Shown: positions 1 through 6,115 of the stretch, piece by piece
Layout: each line of letters opens with the position of its first letter
How positions within the stretch are numbered: the stretch's first letter is position 1
Assembly: GCA_021789565.1 (NCBI GenBank)
Contig: JAJYJL010000558.1
Coordinates: 1 to 6,115, forward strand
DNA length: 6,115 bases
Source: Acidobacteriota bacterium
GTDB taxonomy: Bacteria; Acidobacteriota; Terriglobia; UBA7540
Direction: 5' to 3'
The notes under the pieces: model-generated
What the model saw: only the letters and a program-made list of their open reading frames with translations
What the model was told of the DNA's origin: nothing
The model's database searches: none
Made by a program: the position numbers and the translations under genes

Positions 1-1
1 C

Positions 2-1654
2 GTTGTAGTCGTGGGGTCAGGAGCTGCCGGGGGCATGGCGGCAACGCAATTATGCCTGAAAGGTTTGAAGGTCCTTATGCTGGAGAGAGGACCAAGGTTC
101 AATATCGCAACGGATTTCGACCATCACCGCAAGCCTTACAGTTTTCCGTTTCGTGGGCGTATCCGGCCGTCGGAACGGGCCATTTATAATTACACGGCCA
201 ACGAATGGAACAAGGAGCACTTCGTTAATGAACTTGAAAACCCTTACACGGGCAAAAAGTTTGTGTGGGTGCGCGCCCAGGCTGTGGGCGGCAAAACGCT
301 CCACTGGGGCCTCGTCTCATTGCGGTTCAGCCCACGTGACTTCAAGGCCGCCAGCCACGATGGTGTGGGCACGGACTGGCCCATCTCCTACGAAGATGTC
401 GAGCCTTATTACAGCAAGGTTGAAGACTGGATCGGGGTTTGCGGTCATGCTGACGGGCTGGAGAACAATCCGGACAGCCATTTCCTTCCGCCCGTTCCTC
501 TGACCTGCGCGGAAGCTGTTTTCAAAGGGCAGGTCGAAAGCAAGTTTGGGGGGCGTCACGTGATCCAGGGCCGTTCGGCCACGGTGACCAAGCCGGGATT
601 TCACGGGCGCGCACCCTGCCATTATTGCGGGCATTGCGGGCGGATCTGCAACGTTTCGGCATCGTTCAGTTCGGCGGGAGTCCTGTTGCCCACTGCCGAA
701 AAAACTGGCAACCTGACGCTGCGCACCAACGCCGTGGTGTGGAAAGTAACGACAGACAGAGAAAACCGCGCCCGGAGCGTAGTTTTTATCGATCGCATCA
801 CACGCCAGGTGGAAGAAGTTTACGGCAAGGTAATCGTGATGGGCGCCGGAACACTCGACACCACCCGCATTCTGCTGAATTCGAAGAATGAGGATTACCC
901 GGACGGCCTGGGCAATTCGAGCGGCGTGCTGGGCAGGTATTTCTGCGAACAGATTATGGCGGGAGATATTTCCGGCATTATCCCGAGGCTCAAGGGAAAC
1001 ACCAACCGCGGTGGTGACGCGCGTCCGGAAGGCACCGGGATCTATATTCCGCGCTTCCGCAATTTGAAAGAACAACGGAAAGACTTTGTGCGCGGCTACG
1101 GCTTCGAGGGAGGTGGAGGAAGCAGTGAGTTCCCGGGCTTTGCCAACAAGATTCCTGGCTTTGGGGCTCATTTCAAAGAAGAGGTCAAGAAATACTACGC
1201 TACGGTAATCAGCATCGGTTCTTTTGGCGAGGTCGTTCCGCGCGCAGAAAACCGCCTGGAGATTGATCCCGTGGTGCGTGACGCCTGGGGCATCCCGGTG
1301 CTCAAGTTCGAAGTTGAATGGGGCCAGAACGAGCTTGCTATGGCAAAGGACGCCGTTGAAACGCAGCGCGAGATGTTCAGGAAGGCGGGGATTGAAATCA
1401 TCGGCGAGCGCTCCACGCCGCTGCCGCCCGGATGGAGCATCCATTCAGCCGGAACCGCGCGCATGGGAGACGATCCGAAGAGTTCCTACCTGAACAAGTT
1501 CAACCAGTCACACGACATCAAGAACCTTTTTATTGCTGACGCGTCCTGTTTCCTGAATTCGTCGGAAAAGAACCCCACGCTGACTATTCTGGCCCTCTCG
1601 ATGAGGACCGCCGACTACATCGCTGAAAAGATGCGGGCAGGAGCGCTGGGTTAA
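2..1654 (+). CDS. GMC-family FAD-dependent oxidoreductase, large (catalytic) subunit of a periplasmic sugar/gluconate-type dehydrogenase; 5' partial
   Basis: Seen: the frame is open from the first bases and reads VVVVGSGAAGG, the Rossmann GxGxxG loop that binds the FAD ADP moiety. The true start is therefore a little upstream of the window, and the GTG at 11 is an internal valine. Counting codon 2-4 as residue 1, 550 residues are visible. They include the GMC flavin segment GGKTLHWG (about 96-103), a cysteine cluster C-x2-C-x2-C-x3-C at 206, 209, 212 and 216, and the C-terminal GMC domain. That domain has His481 in HSAGTARMG and Asn524 in NPTLTI. Known: GMC enzymes use a His/His or His/Asn pair about 43-44 residues apart, matching H481/N524, and gluconate/glucose dehydrogenase-type members carry a cysteine-bound Fe-S cluster that passes electrons out. 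Inferred: it oxidises a sugar or sugar acid in the periplasm, exported by riding on the Tat-signal protein encoded 38 bp downstream. The substrate cannot be read from sequence; a pyranose or alcohol oxidoreductase of the same superfamily is the main alternative. Confidence 0.93.
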   Translation, partial: VVVVGSGAAGGMAATQLCLKGLKVLMLERGPRFNIATDFDHHRKPYSFPFRGRIRPSERAIYNYTANEWNKEHFVNELENPYTGKKFVWVRAQAVGGKTLHWGLVSLRFSPRDFKAASHDGVGTDWPISYEDVEPYYSKVEDWIGVCGHADGLENNPDSHFLPPVPLTCAEAVFKGQVESKFGGRHVIQGRSATVTKPGFHGRAPCHYCGHCGRICNVSASFSSAGVLLPTAEKTGNLTLRTNAVVWKVTTDRENRARSVVFIDRITRQVEEVYGKVIVMGAGTLDTTRILLNSKNEDYPDGLGNSSGVLGRYFCEQIMAGDISGIIPRLKGNTNRGGDARPEGTGIYIPRFRNLKEQRKDFVRGYGFEGGGGSSEFPGFANKIPGFGAHFKEEVKKYYATVISIGSFGEVVPRAENRLEIDPVVRDAWGIPVLKFEVEWGQNELAMAKDAVETQREMFRKAGIEIIGERSTPLPPGWSIHSAGTARMGDDPKSSYLNKFNQSHDIKNLFIADASCFLNSSEKNPTLTILALSMRTADYIAEKMRAGALG

Positions 1655-1678
1655 AACGCCAGGCCAACCCAATGAAAC

Positions 1679-1683
1679 GGAGA
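1679..1683 (+). promoter_or_regulatory. Ribosome binding site for the small dehydrogenase subunit
   Basis: GGAGA lies 9 bases before the first of two tandem ATG codons (1693 and 1696). The spacing favours the first ATG, although initiation at the second would remove only one residue. The ATG at 1683 overlaps this site and is out of frame. Confidence 0.6.
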
Positions 1684-1692
1684 TGACTTTAT

Positions 1693-2319
1693 ATGATGAA
1701 GAAAATCGAAAGTGAAGCCAATCTGGGACGGCGAGGCGTGCTGAAGACCCTTGTGATGGGAGCCGGCGGGCTTACAACACTTCCCATTCTTGGCCAGGCA
1801 AACCCGGCCAGGGCCGCCATGGCCGGAATGAATATGTCCGAAGCCGTCGACGCCAATGCGCAAACCGGGGCGAACTGGAAGCCAAAGTTCTTTGACGCGC
1901 ATCAGGATGAAACGCTCATCGCCCTCAGCGACCTGATTATTCCGGCGACGGACACTCCCGGAGCCAAGGCCGCGCTGGTGAACCGTTACGCCGACCTGCT
2001 CTACAACGAAGAAAGCACGGAAAAGCAGCAGGAAATTATTCAGGCTCTGGCGTGGTTTGACGGCCGCAGCCTGTCGCTCCACAACAAGTCGTTTGTCAGC
2101 CTCACGGCGGAACAGCAAGCGGCTTTGCTGGAAACTCTTGCCGATCCGTCGAAAGCCAAACCGGAAGACGAAGCGGGCGTTGAGGCTTTTGGGTTGATTA
2201 AGCAACTGACCATCTTTGGCTATTACACATCGAAGATCGGACTGGACGAGGAGTTGCGGTACCAGGGCGACACTTACAATACATCGTTCCCGGGCGCTTG
2301 CACTGATCCCGAACATTAA
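1693..2319 (+). CDS. Gluconate 2-dehydrogenase subunit 3 family protein (Tat-exported small subunit of the GMC dehydrogenase)
   Basis: Seen: 208 residues. The N-terminus is a Tat signal peptide with Arg13-Arg14 in GRRGVLK, a hydrophobic stretch to about residue 33, and a likely cleavage after Ala41 (ARA/AM). A helical domain follows from about residue 66, opening FFDAHQDETLIALSDLIIP, which is the pattern of the gluconate_2-dh3 family. The C-terminus (176-208) has GYYTS, ELRYQG and FPGACTDPEH, the usual ending of that family. Known: these small subunits carry the Tat signal for a GMC partner that has none, so the two are exported as a folded complex, and they help maturation or membrane association. 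Context: it starts 38 bp after the GMC gene on the same strand, so the two are almost certainly co-transcribed. The protein has no visible cofactor motif or catalytic residues of its own. The mature N-terminus contains a short methionine-rich stretch (MAGMNM) of unknown meaning. Confidence 0.92.
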   Translation: MMKKIESEANLGRRGVLKTLVMGAGGLTTLPILGQANPARAAMAGMNMSEAVDANAQTGANWKPKFFDAHQDETLIALSDLIIPATDTPGAKAALVNRYADLLYNEESTEKQQEIIQALAWFDGRSLSLHNKSFVSLTAEQQAALLETLADPSKAKPEDEAGVEAFGLIKQLTIFGYYTSKIGLDEELRYQGDTYNTSFPGACTDPEH

Positions 2320-2334
2320 TCGTAATCATCCGGT

Positions 2335-2368
2335 CCGGCACAACCCGGGACTTGCTTTGCCGGTTTTT
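2335..2368 (+). terminator. Probable Rho-independent terminator after the dehydrogenase operon
   Basis: CCGGCA at 2335-2340 pairs exactly with TGCCGG at 2358-2363, and five T's follow at 2364-2368. Two more A-T pairs (2342-2343 with 2356-2357) form if C2341 is bulged. It begins 15 bases after the small-subunit stop codon, as expected for the end of the operon. The 6-bp stem is short, so termination may be partial. The remaining gap to 2446 shows no other clear element. Confidence 0.5.
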
Positions 2369-2430
2369 GACCCATTCGCCGCATAACCGAAGGTTAGTGG
2401 CGGCGTGTTGCATTCTTATAACTTGAATCA

Positions 2431-2440
2431 AAGGTAGGGG
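2431..2440 (+). promoter_or_regulatory. Ribosome binding site for the secreted glycosidase
   Basis: A purine-rich stretch, AAGGTAGGGG, ends six bases before the ATG at 2447. It supports that start, which also gives a complete signal peptide. Confidence 0.5.
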
Positions 2441-2446
2441 ACCACC

Positions 2447-4948
2447 ATGAAAAGAAAAGTGTGGGAAGCAGTTCATCATATTGGGCTGAATCTATTTTTG
2501 TCCTTCGTTGTTGCCTGCGGTTTTGCCCTGCCCGCAGCCGCGGCGGTTTCACTCCATAATCCGAAGTTGACCGTAACAGTCAGCGCGCAGAACGGATCGT
2601 ATGCCATTCGCGCAGCCTCTTTGCCGTCCCCGGTCCTCGAAGCGGGCGTTGGGGCGGAGATCAATCACCATTGGGTGCGGTCGGGCGACTATCCACACCA
2701 TACGGCCGTGCAGAGCGCTTTTCAGGATGTTCTGGGTTCCGGCCAGCAGGCCACCATCACCTTCAGCGGCCTCAAGTCGCAACCGGATCTAGTTTGTATC
2801 CTGCGCCTCTATAACGACCTTCCTTACGGAACAGTGGAGGTGCAGGTTGCAAATCATATGGCGAAATCGGTATCGGTGGAAGCTATCCGCGACGTGGATG
2901 CAATCAGCAATCCGCGTGTCAACCTGGGCGGCACTGAAGGCGGTGACCGGGTGATGTTTGAAACTTATAGCGAGGACCCCACCATCCACATTGGCGGGCT
3001 TGACCAGGCGCCGAAAGGGACCTACTTCGGAGTGCGCGACGGCCTGATCTACAACCTGCACAGCAAGCAGAGCCTCCTTCTTGCCGCGGTTACGGCCGAC
3101 AAATTCATGACCTCATTGCACCTGAAAGTGGATAAGCCTCCCATGGGCTCGTCAACGATAGCCTCATTGACTGTGGATTCCACCGGAACCACCGAGGGCG
3201 TGCTCCAGCGGGACCGCATTGCACCCGACCAACAGGTTGAATTGAACCTGCCCGTCGCTCCCGGCAAAGAGCTCGCATCGGAAAGCGTGATGTTCGCCGC
3301 AGGCCCGGACTATCACGCGCAACTGGAAGCCTACGGTGTGGCCGTGAGGAAGTTGCATCACGCACGCGTTTCAAGCATGCCTCCAATGGGGTGGTGGAGC
3401 TGGACGGCTTTCTATGGCGGCATGAACGAGGGCGAAGTGCTGACCAACGCCAAATGGCTGGCCGCGCATCTCAAACGTCTCGGCTTCAATTTCTGCCACC
3501 TCGATGAAGGTTACGATTACGCCCGCGGTGAGTACATGACCACGAATGCAACGCAGTTTCCTGACGGCATGCGCAAAGTGGGTTACAAAATCACCCACAT
3601 GGGCCTGCACCTGGCCGTATGGACCGCGCCTTTCGAGGTGTCGCAGCGCGCGTGGGTTTACCAGCACCACAAGGACTGGCTGGTGCATGATGCGAAAGGT
3701 CAGCCGATCCAGATTGCCTATGTGCACCGGCACCTGGATGCGCTTTATGCCCTGGATACTACGAACCCCGGAGCGCAGCGGTATCTTCGCCAGACCTATC
3801 GCGTTCTGACGCGCGAGTGGGGCGTCCGCTACATCAAGCTCGACTTCATGGATTCTTCCATGATTGAAGGCTACTACTATCGCCCTCACACAACGGCATG
3901 TGAGGCGGAACGGATCGGACTCAAAATCATCCGCGAGGCCGTGGGGAATGACGTGCTGCTGGATAAAGATGGCAGTCCCATGCTGGGTCCGGTCGGGCTG
4001 GTGGACGAAGGCCGCATCGCGCCGGATACGGGGCATTCGTTCAGGGCCAGCCAGGATGCGGACCCCAACATCGCCGCGCGTTATTACATGAACCGGAACT
4101 TCTTCATCGCCGACCCGGATGCCTTCAGCGTCTCGACGGAAGTGGAACCTCAACAATCATGGCACAACGCGCCGAAACCGCTGACCATGGATGAGGCAGA
4201 AGTGCAGATCGTGCTTGCTGCGGTGGCCGGCGGAATGTATGACATCGGCGATGACCTGCCGACGCTCGCTTCCACGCCTGACCGGCTGGCGCTGGTGAAA
4301 AATCAGAACCTGCTGCGAATGGTGGCGCTGAGGCGAGCTGCCACTCCGATCGACCTGATGACCTTTTCCGTGCAGGACCAGATGCCGAGCGAATATTTCC
4401 TGAAGGAAGACGGCCGCCAATCCATGCTGGCGATTTTCAACTGGACGCTGGTACCGCGCTCACACACGATCGAACTCAGCAGCCTGGGGCTTCCGCAGGG
4501 GCGTCCCTATCAGGGTTATGACGCTCTGCATTCCGATACGCCGGTTCCCATTAAGGGTGGAAGTCTCACTTTTGTGCAACAGCCTCCGCACTCGGTCCGG
4601 CTGATTAGGATCATTGACACTTCCGTACCGGCTGCGGCGCCGACGGTCACAGTGGATCTCCCAAAGACGGCGCAAACCGGCGATGCCATTAAACTCCGGG
4701 CGGTAGCTGCTAAAGATGGGGTTCCGGCGCTCTCGTACCATTGGGATTTTGGTGACGGGACAACGGCTAACGGGCCGGAGGTCAGCCACGCCTTCACGCG
4801 GGCGGCTGACTACAACGTTAAGCTGGCGGTCGAGGGCGTTGACGGGCTCCCGGCAGAAAAGGACTTCACTGTTTCCGTCCAGGGCGCGGTCAAAACGGCT
4901 TTCCATCTGGATGAAAACCGCCGCTACGTTGAGGCCGGAAACAAATAG
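2447..4948 (+). CDS. Secreted clan GH-D glycoside hydrolase (GH36/GH27-like, putative alpha-galactosidase) with C-terminal PKD domain
   Basis: Seen: 833 residues. A signal peptide (basic start KRK, hydrophobic 12-28) has a likely cut after Ala33 in PAAAA. A beta-rich N-terminal domain spans about 34-300. The barrel then opens with MPPMGWWSW (311-319), followed by LDEGY (Asp353, Glu354), YIKLDF with Asp466, GRIAPD with Asp527, and a DPD triad at 556-558. A beta domain spans about 633-724. A PKD domain spans about 732-816 with WDFGDG at 766-771, and a charged tail ends the protein. Known: GH36 and GH27 are retaining enzymes; the Asp of the K-x-D strand is the nucleophile and the Asp of the R-x3-D motif the acid/base. 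Inferred: Asp466 and Asp527 fill these roles and the enzyme cleaves terminal alpha-galactosyl or related residues from extracellular glycans. PKD domains commonly mediate binding or spacing in secreted enzymes. Family assignment within GH-D and the substrate are uncertain. The gene stands alone between gaps of 127 and 189 bp. Confidence 0.85.
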   Translation: MKRKVWEAVHHIGLNLFLSFVVACGFALPAAAAVSLHNPKLTVTVSAQNGSYAIRAASLPSPVLEAGVGAEINHHWVRSGDYPHHTAVQSAFQDVLGSGQQATITFSGLKSQPDLVCILRLYNDLPYGTVEVQVANHMAKSVSVEAIRDVDAISNPRVNLGGTEGGDRVMFETYSEDPTIHIGGLDQAPKGTYFGVRDGLIYNLHSKQSLLLAAVTADKFMTSLHLKVDKPPMGSSTIASLTVDSTGTTEGVLQRDRIAPDQQVELNLPVAPGKELASESVMFAAGPDYHAQLEAYGVAVRKLHHARVSSMPPMGWWSWTAFYGGMNEGEVLTNAKWLAAHLKRLGFNFCHLDEGYDYARGEYMTTNATQFPDGMRKVGYKITHMGLHLAVWTAPFEVSQRAWVYQHHKDWLVHDAKGQPIQIAYVHRHLDALYALDTTNPGAQRYLRQTYRVLTREWGVRYIKLDFMDSSMIEGYYYRPHTTACEAERIGLKIIREAVGNDVLLDKDGSPMLGPVGLVDEGRIAPDTGHSFRASQDADPNIAARYYMNRNFFIADPDAFSVSTEVEPQQSWHNAPKPLTMDEAEVQIVLAAVAGGMYDIGDDLPTLASTPDRLALVKNQNLLRMVALRRAATPIDLMTFSVQDQMPSEYFLKEDGRQSMLAIFNWTLVPRSHTIELSSLGLPQGRPYQGYDALHSDTPVPIKGGSLTFVQQPPHSVRLIRIIDTSVPAAAPTVTVDLPKTAQTGDAIKLRAVAAKDGVPALSYHWDFGDGTTANGPEVSHAFTRAADYNVKLAVEGVDGLPAEKDFTVSVQGAVKTAFHLDENRRYVEAGNK

Positions 4949-5049
4949 CACAAGGTTGAGACGGGCAGAGAACGTCTTGCGGATTTGGAGGGACATCTCC
5001 GCCTGTTTCATAATCTATTCCATTCCGGCGCATAGTCGTTTAGCATTTC

Positions 5050-5092
5050 AAAAAACGCGTCGGGTTGCGCTGCAGCAATCCCCGGGCGACGC
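5050..5092 (-). terminator. Terminator-like hairpin, oriented for minus-strand transcripts, inside the 189-bp gap before the permease
   Basis: GCGTCG at 5057-5062 pairs exactly with CGACGC at 5087-5092. Inside it, 5063-5068 pairs with 5075-5080 (one G-U pair), leaving a six-base loop and a six-base bulge at 5081-5086. Six A's at 5050-5055 lie on the left flank, so read on the minus strand the hairpin is followed by G and then six T's, the shape of an intrinsic terminator. No T run follows on the plus strand. No minus-strand gene is visible to its right, so it could block antisense transcripts or simply fold in the permease leader RNA. The rest of the 4949-5137 gap has no gene that I can support. 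Confidence 0.35.
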
Positions 5093-5123
5093 ATAGCGGC
5101 AAACCGAACAAGTCCAGCTGAAC

Positions 5124-5134
5124 AGGTGGTGAGG
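5124..5134 (+). promoter_or_regulatory. Ribosome binding site for the APC permease
   Basis: AGGTGGTGAGG precedes the ATG at 5138. The GGTGG part (5125-5129) sits eight bases from the ATG and GAGG (5131-5134) only three. An in-frame GTG at 5129 lies within the site itself and is a poorer start. Confidence 0.55.
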
Positions 5135-5137
5135 TTA

Positions 5138-6115
5138 ATGAGCGCGCAGGAAAACAATAATGCCCAGACTGTGAAGGCAGAAGCTCAAGGGCCGAACCTT
5201 CGGCGGCGGCTTGGCATCCTGAACGCTACCTCCATCAACATGTCAAACATGATCGGCATCGGGCCCTTCATCACTGTGCCGATTATTCTAAGCGCCATGG
5301 GCGGCCCGCAGGCCTTGCTGGCCTGGTTTGCGGGCGCGATACTGGCAATTGCGGATGGCCTGGTGGTTGCAGAACTCGGCGCCGCGCTGCCGGGCTCGGG
5401 CGGAACTTACGTCTTTCTGCGCGACAGCTACAACCGGGAAAGCTGGGGCAAGCTGATAGCCTGGCTGTTTGCGTGGGAGTTCATGTTTTTCGGGCCACTC
5501 GAAATTGCCTCGGGCACCGTTGGCATGACTCAATACATGAGCTACCTGTGGACGGGGCTGGCGAGCCATCCGTGGGAAATGAAGTTCGTCGCCGCCGGCA
5601 TTGCCGTCATCGTGATGATTGCCCTCTACCGAAAAATTCATGATGTTGCAAGGTTGATGCTGATCCTTTGGATCACCATGCTGGTCACCACCGGATGGGT
5701 CATCGTCACCGGCCTCATCCACATGAATTACCACATGGTGCTCGATTTCCCGGCCGGCGCGTTCCATCTGAACTGGGCTTTCCTGATTGGACTCGGCAAC
5801 GGGTCCATCGTGGTGATTTACAATTACCTTGGCTACTACCAGGTGTGCTACCTGGGTGACGAGGTCAGGCGGCCGGAGCGCACCATCCCTTACGCGGTGA
5901 TCATTTCCATCCTGGCGGTTACCCTCATCGATTTTCTGCTCTCTTATAGTTTCGTTTCCGTCGTCCCCTGGCGGGATATGCTGCAGGCAGGCTCGGAAGC
6001 GAACCTCGCCGTGGCCTCGGTCTTTATGCAGAGAATTTACGGCCAGTGGGCTGCAATCCTGCTGACCGGTCTGATCCTCTTTACGGCCTTCGCTTCGGTC
6101 TTTGCGCTTATGCTC
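5138..6115 (+). CDS. APC-superfamily (amino acid-polyamine-organocation) permease; 3' partial
   Basis: Seen: the frame is open from the ATG to the window end with no stop, giving 326 residues. A hydrophilic N-terminus of about 25 residues precedes hydrophobic helices at roughly 28-54, 58-80, 106-138, 150-164, 171-195, 212-237, 252-276 and 304-326. TM1 carries the unwound GIGPF motif (40-44), which in this fold contacts the substrate carboxyl and amino groups. PGSGGTY at 85-91 and GDEVRRPERTIP at 240-251 match the conserved loops after TM2 and TM6 of amino-acid permeases. Known: APC members are inner-membrane proteins of about 12 helices that take up or exchange amino acids and related amines, usually 430-500 residues long, so roughly the last third is missing here. 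Inferred: an amino-acid or amine transporter; substrate and direction cannot be told. Glu114 and Glu122 fall inside the predicted third helix and might matter for ion coupling. No link to the sugar genes upstream is evident. Confidence 0.9.
   Translation, partial: MSAQENNNAQTVKAEAQGPNLRRRLGILNATSINMSNMIGIGPFITVPIILSAMGGPQALLAWFAGAILAIADGLVVAELGAALPGSGGTYVFLRDSYNRESWGKLIAWLFAWEFMFFGPLEIASGTVGMTQYMSYLWTGLASHPWEMKFVAAGIAVIVMIALYRKIHDVARLMLILWITMLVTTGWVIVTGLIHMNYHMVLDFPAGAFHLNWAFLIGLGNGSIVVIYNYLGYYQVCYLGDEVRRPERTIPYAVIISILAVTLIDFLLSYSFVSVVPWRDMLQAGSEANLAVASVFMQRIYGQWAAILLTGLILFTAFASVFALML

Noticed and set aside
11..13. GTG as the start codon of the GMC gene
   Set aside because: It would begin inside the beta strand of the FAD-binding fold, removing the hydrophobic residues before GSGAAGG, and the frame is open to the window edge.
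317..1444. Long minus-strand open frame (375 codons) opposite the GMC gene
   Set aside because: It is antisense to a well-recognised gene, has no recognisable domain, and has the composition expected of the complement of GC-rich codons.
1651..2316. Minus-strand open frame (221 codons) opposite the small dehydrogenase subunit
   Set aside because: It mirrors almost exactly a recognised Tat-exported protein, and its translation shows no family motif.
2394..2422. Possible promoter for the glycosidase: TATAAC at 2417-2422
   Set aside because: No acceptable -35 box lies at the right distance (TTAGTG at 2394-2399 is a poor match), and the box is close to the ribosome binding site.
3371..4156. Minus-strand open frame (261 codons) opposite the glycosidase barrel
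   Set aside because: It lies opposite the conserved catalytic region, and its sequence is explained by codon constraints on the plus strand.
4979..5002. Inverted repeat GCGGA / TCCGC after the glycosidase stop, considered as its terminator
   Set aside because: The stem is only five pairs with a 14-base loop, and no T run follows, so it does not meet the form of an intrinsic terminator.
4985..5014. Possible promoter for the permease: CATAAT at 5009-5014 with TTGGAG at 4985-4990
   Set aside because: The -10 box matches five of six bases but the -35 box matches only three, and sigma-factor preferences of this organism are unknown. Such matches are expected by chance.
4716..5096. Plus-strand open frame overlapping the end of the glycosidase and the following gap
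   Set aside because: It begins inside the PKD domain in another frame, is rich in Arg, Thr and Ser as shadow frames are, and has no convincing ribosome binding site.

Overview
The window (6,115 bp, moderately GC-rich by eye) holds four protein genes, all on the + strand. The first is cut at its 5' end and the last at its 3' end. I see no rRNA, tRNA, CRISPR array, insertion sequence or long repeat. The organism is most likely a Gram-negative soil-type bacterium. My best guess is Acidobacteriota, because a GMC dehydrogenase paired with a Tat-exported gluconate-2-dehydrogenase subunit-3 protein, a large secreted glycosidase and an APC permease of this kind are typical there. This is recognition from protein style, not a database result, and Verrucomicrobiota or Planctomycetota are not excluded.

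Layout. Positions 2-1654 encode an FAD-dependent GMC oxidoreductase, lacking only the extreme N-terminus. It carries a four-cysteine cluster of ferredoxin type. After 38 bp, 1693-2319 encodes its probable small partner, with a Tat signal peptide. The two make a likely periplasmic sugar or sugar-acid dehydrogenase. A hairpin followed by five T's (2335-2368) probably ends this operon. Positions 2447-4948 encode a secreted 833-residue glycosidase of clan GH-D (GH36/GH27-like, alpha-galactosidase type) with a C-terminal PKD domain. A 189-bp gap (4949-5137) has no gene but contains a notable hairpin. Positions 5138-6115 encode the first 326 residues of an APC-superfamily permease, which runs off the window.

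How the genes may work together. The glycosidase could release terminal sugars outside the cell or in the periplasm. The dehydrogenase pair could oxidise such a sugar in the periplasm and pass electrons to the respiratory chain. The permease probably carries amino acids or related amines and has no obvious link. Only the GMC/small-subunit partnership is well supported; the rest is inferred from proximity. I found no convincing undescribed system. The points most worth a second look are the GH-D/PKD architecture, the four-cysteine cluster in the GMC subunit, and the reverse-oriented terminator-like hairpin upstream of the permease.
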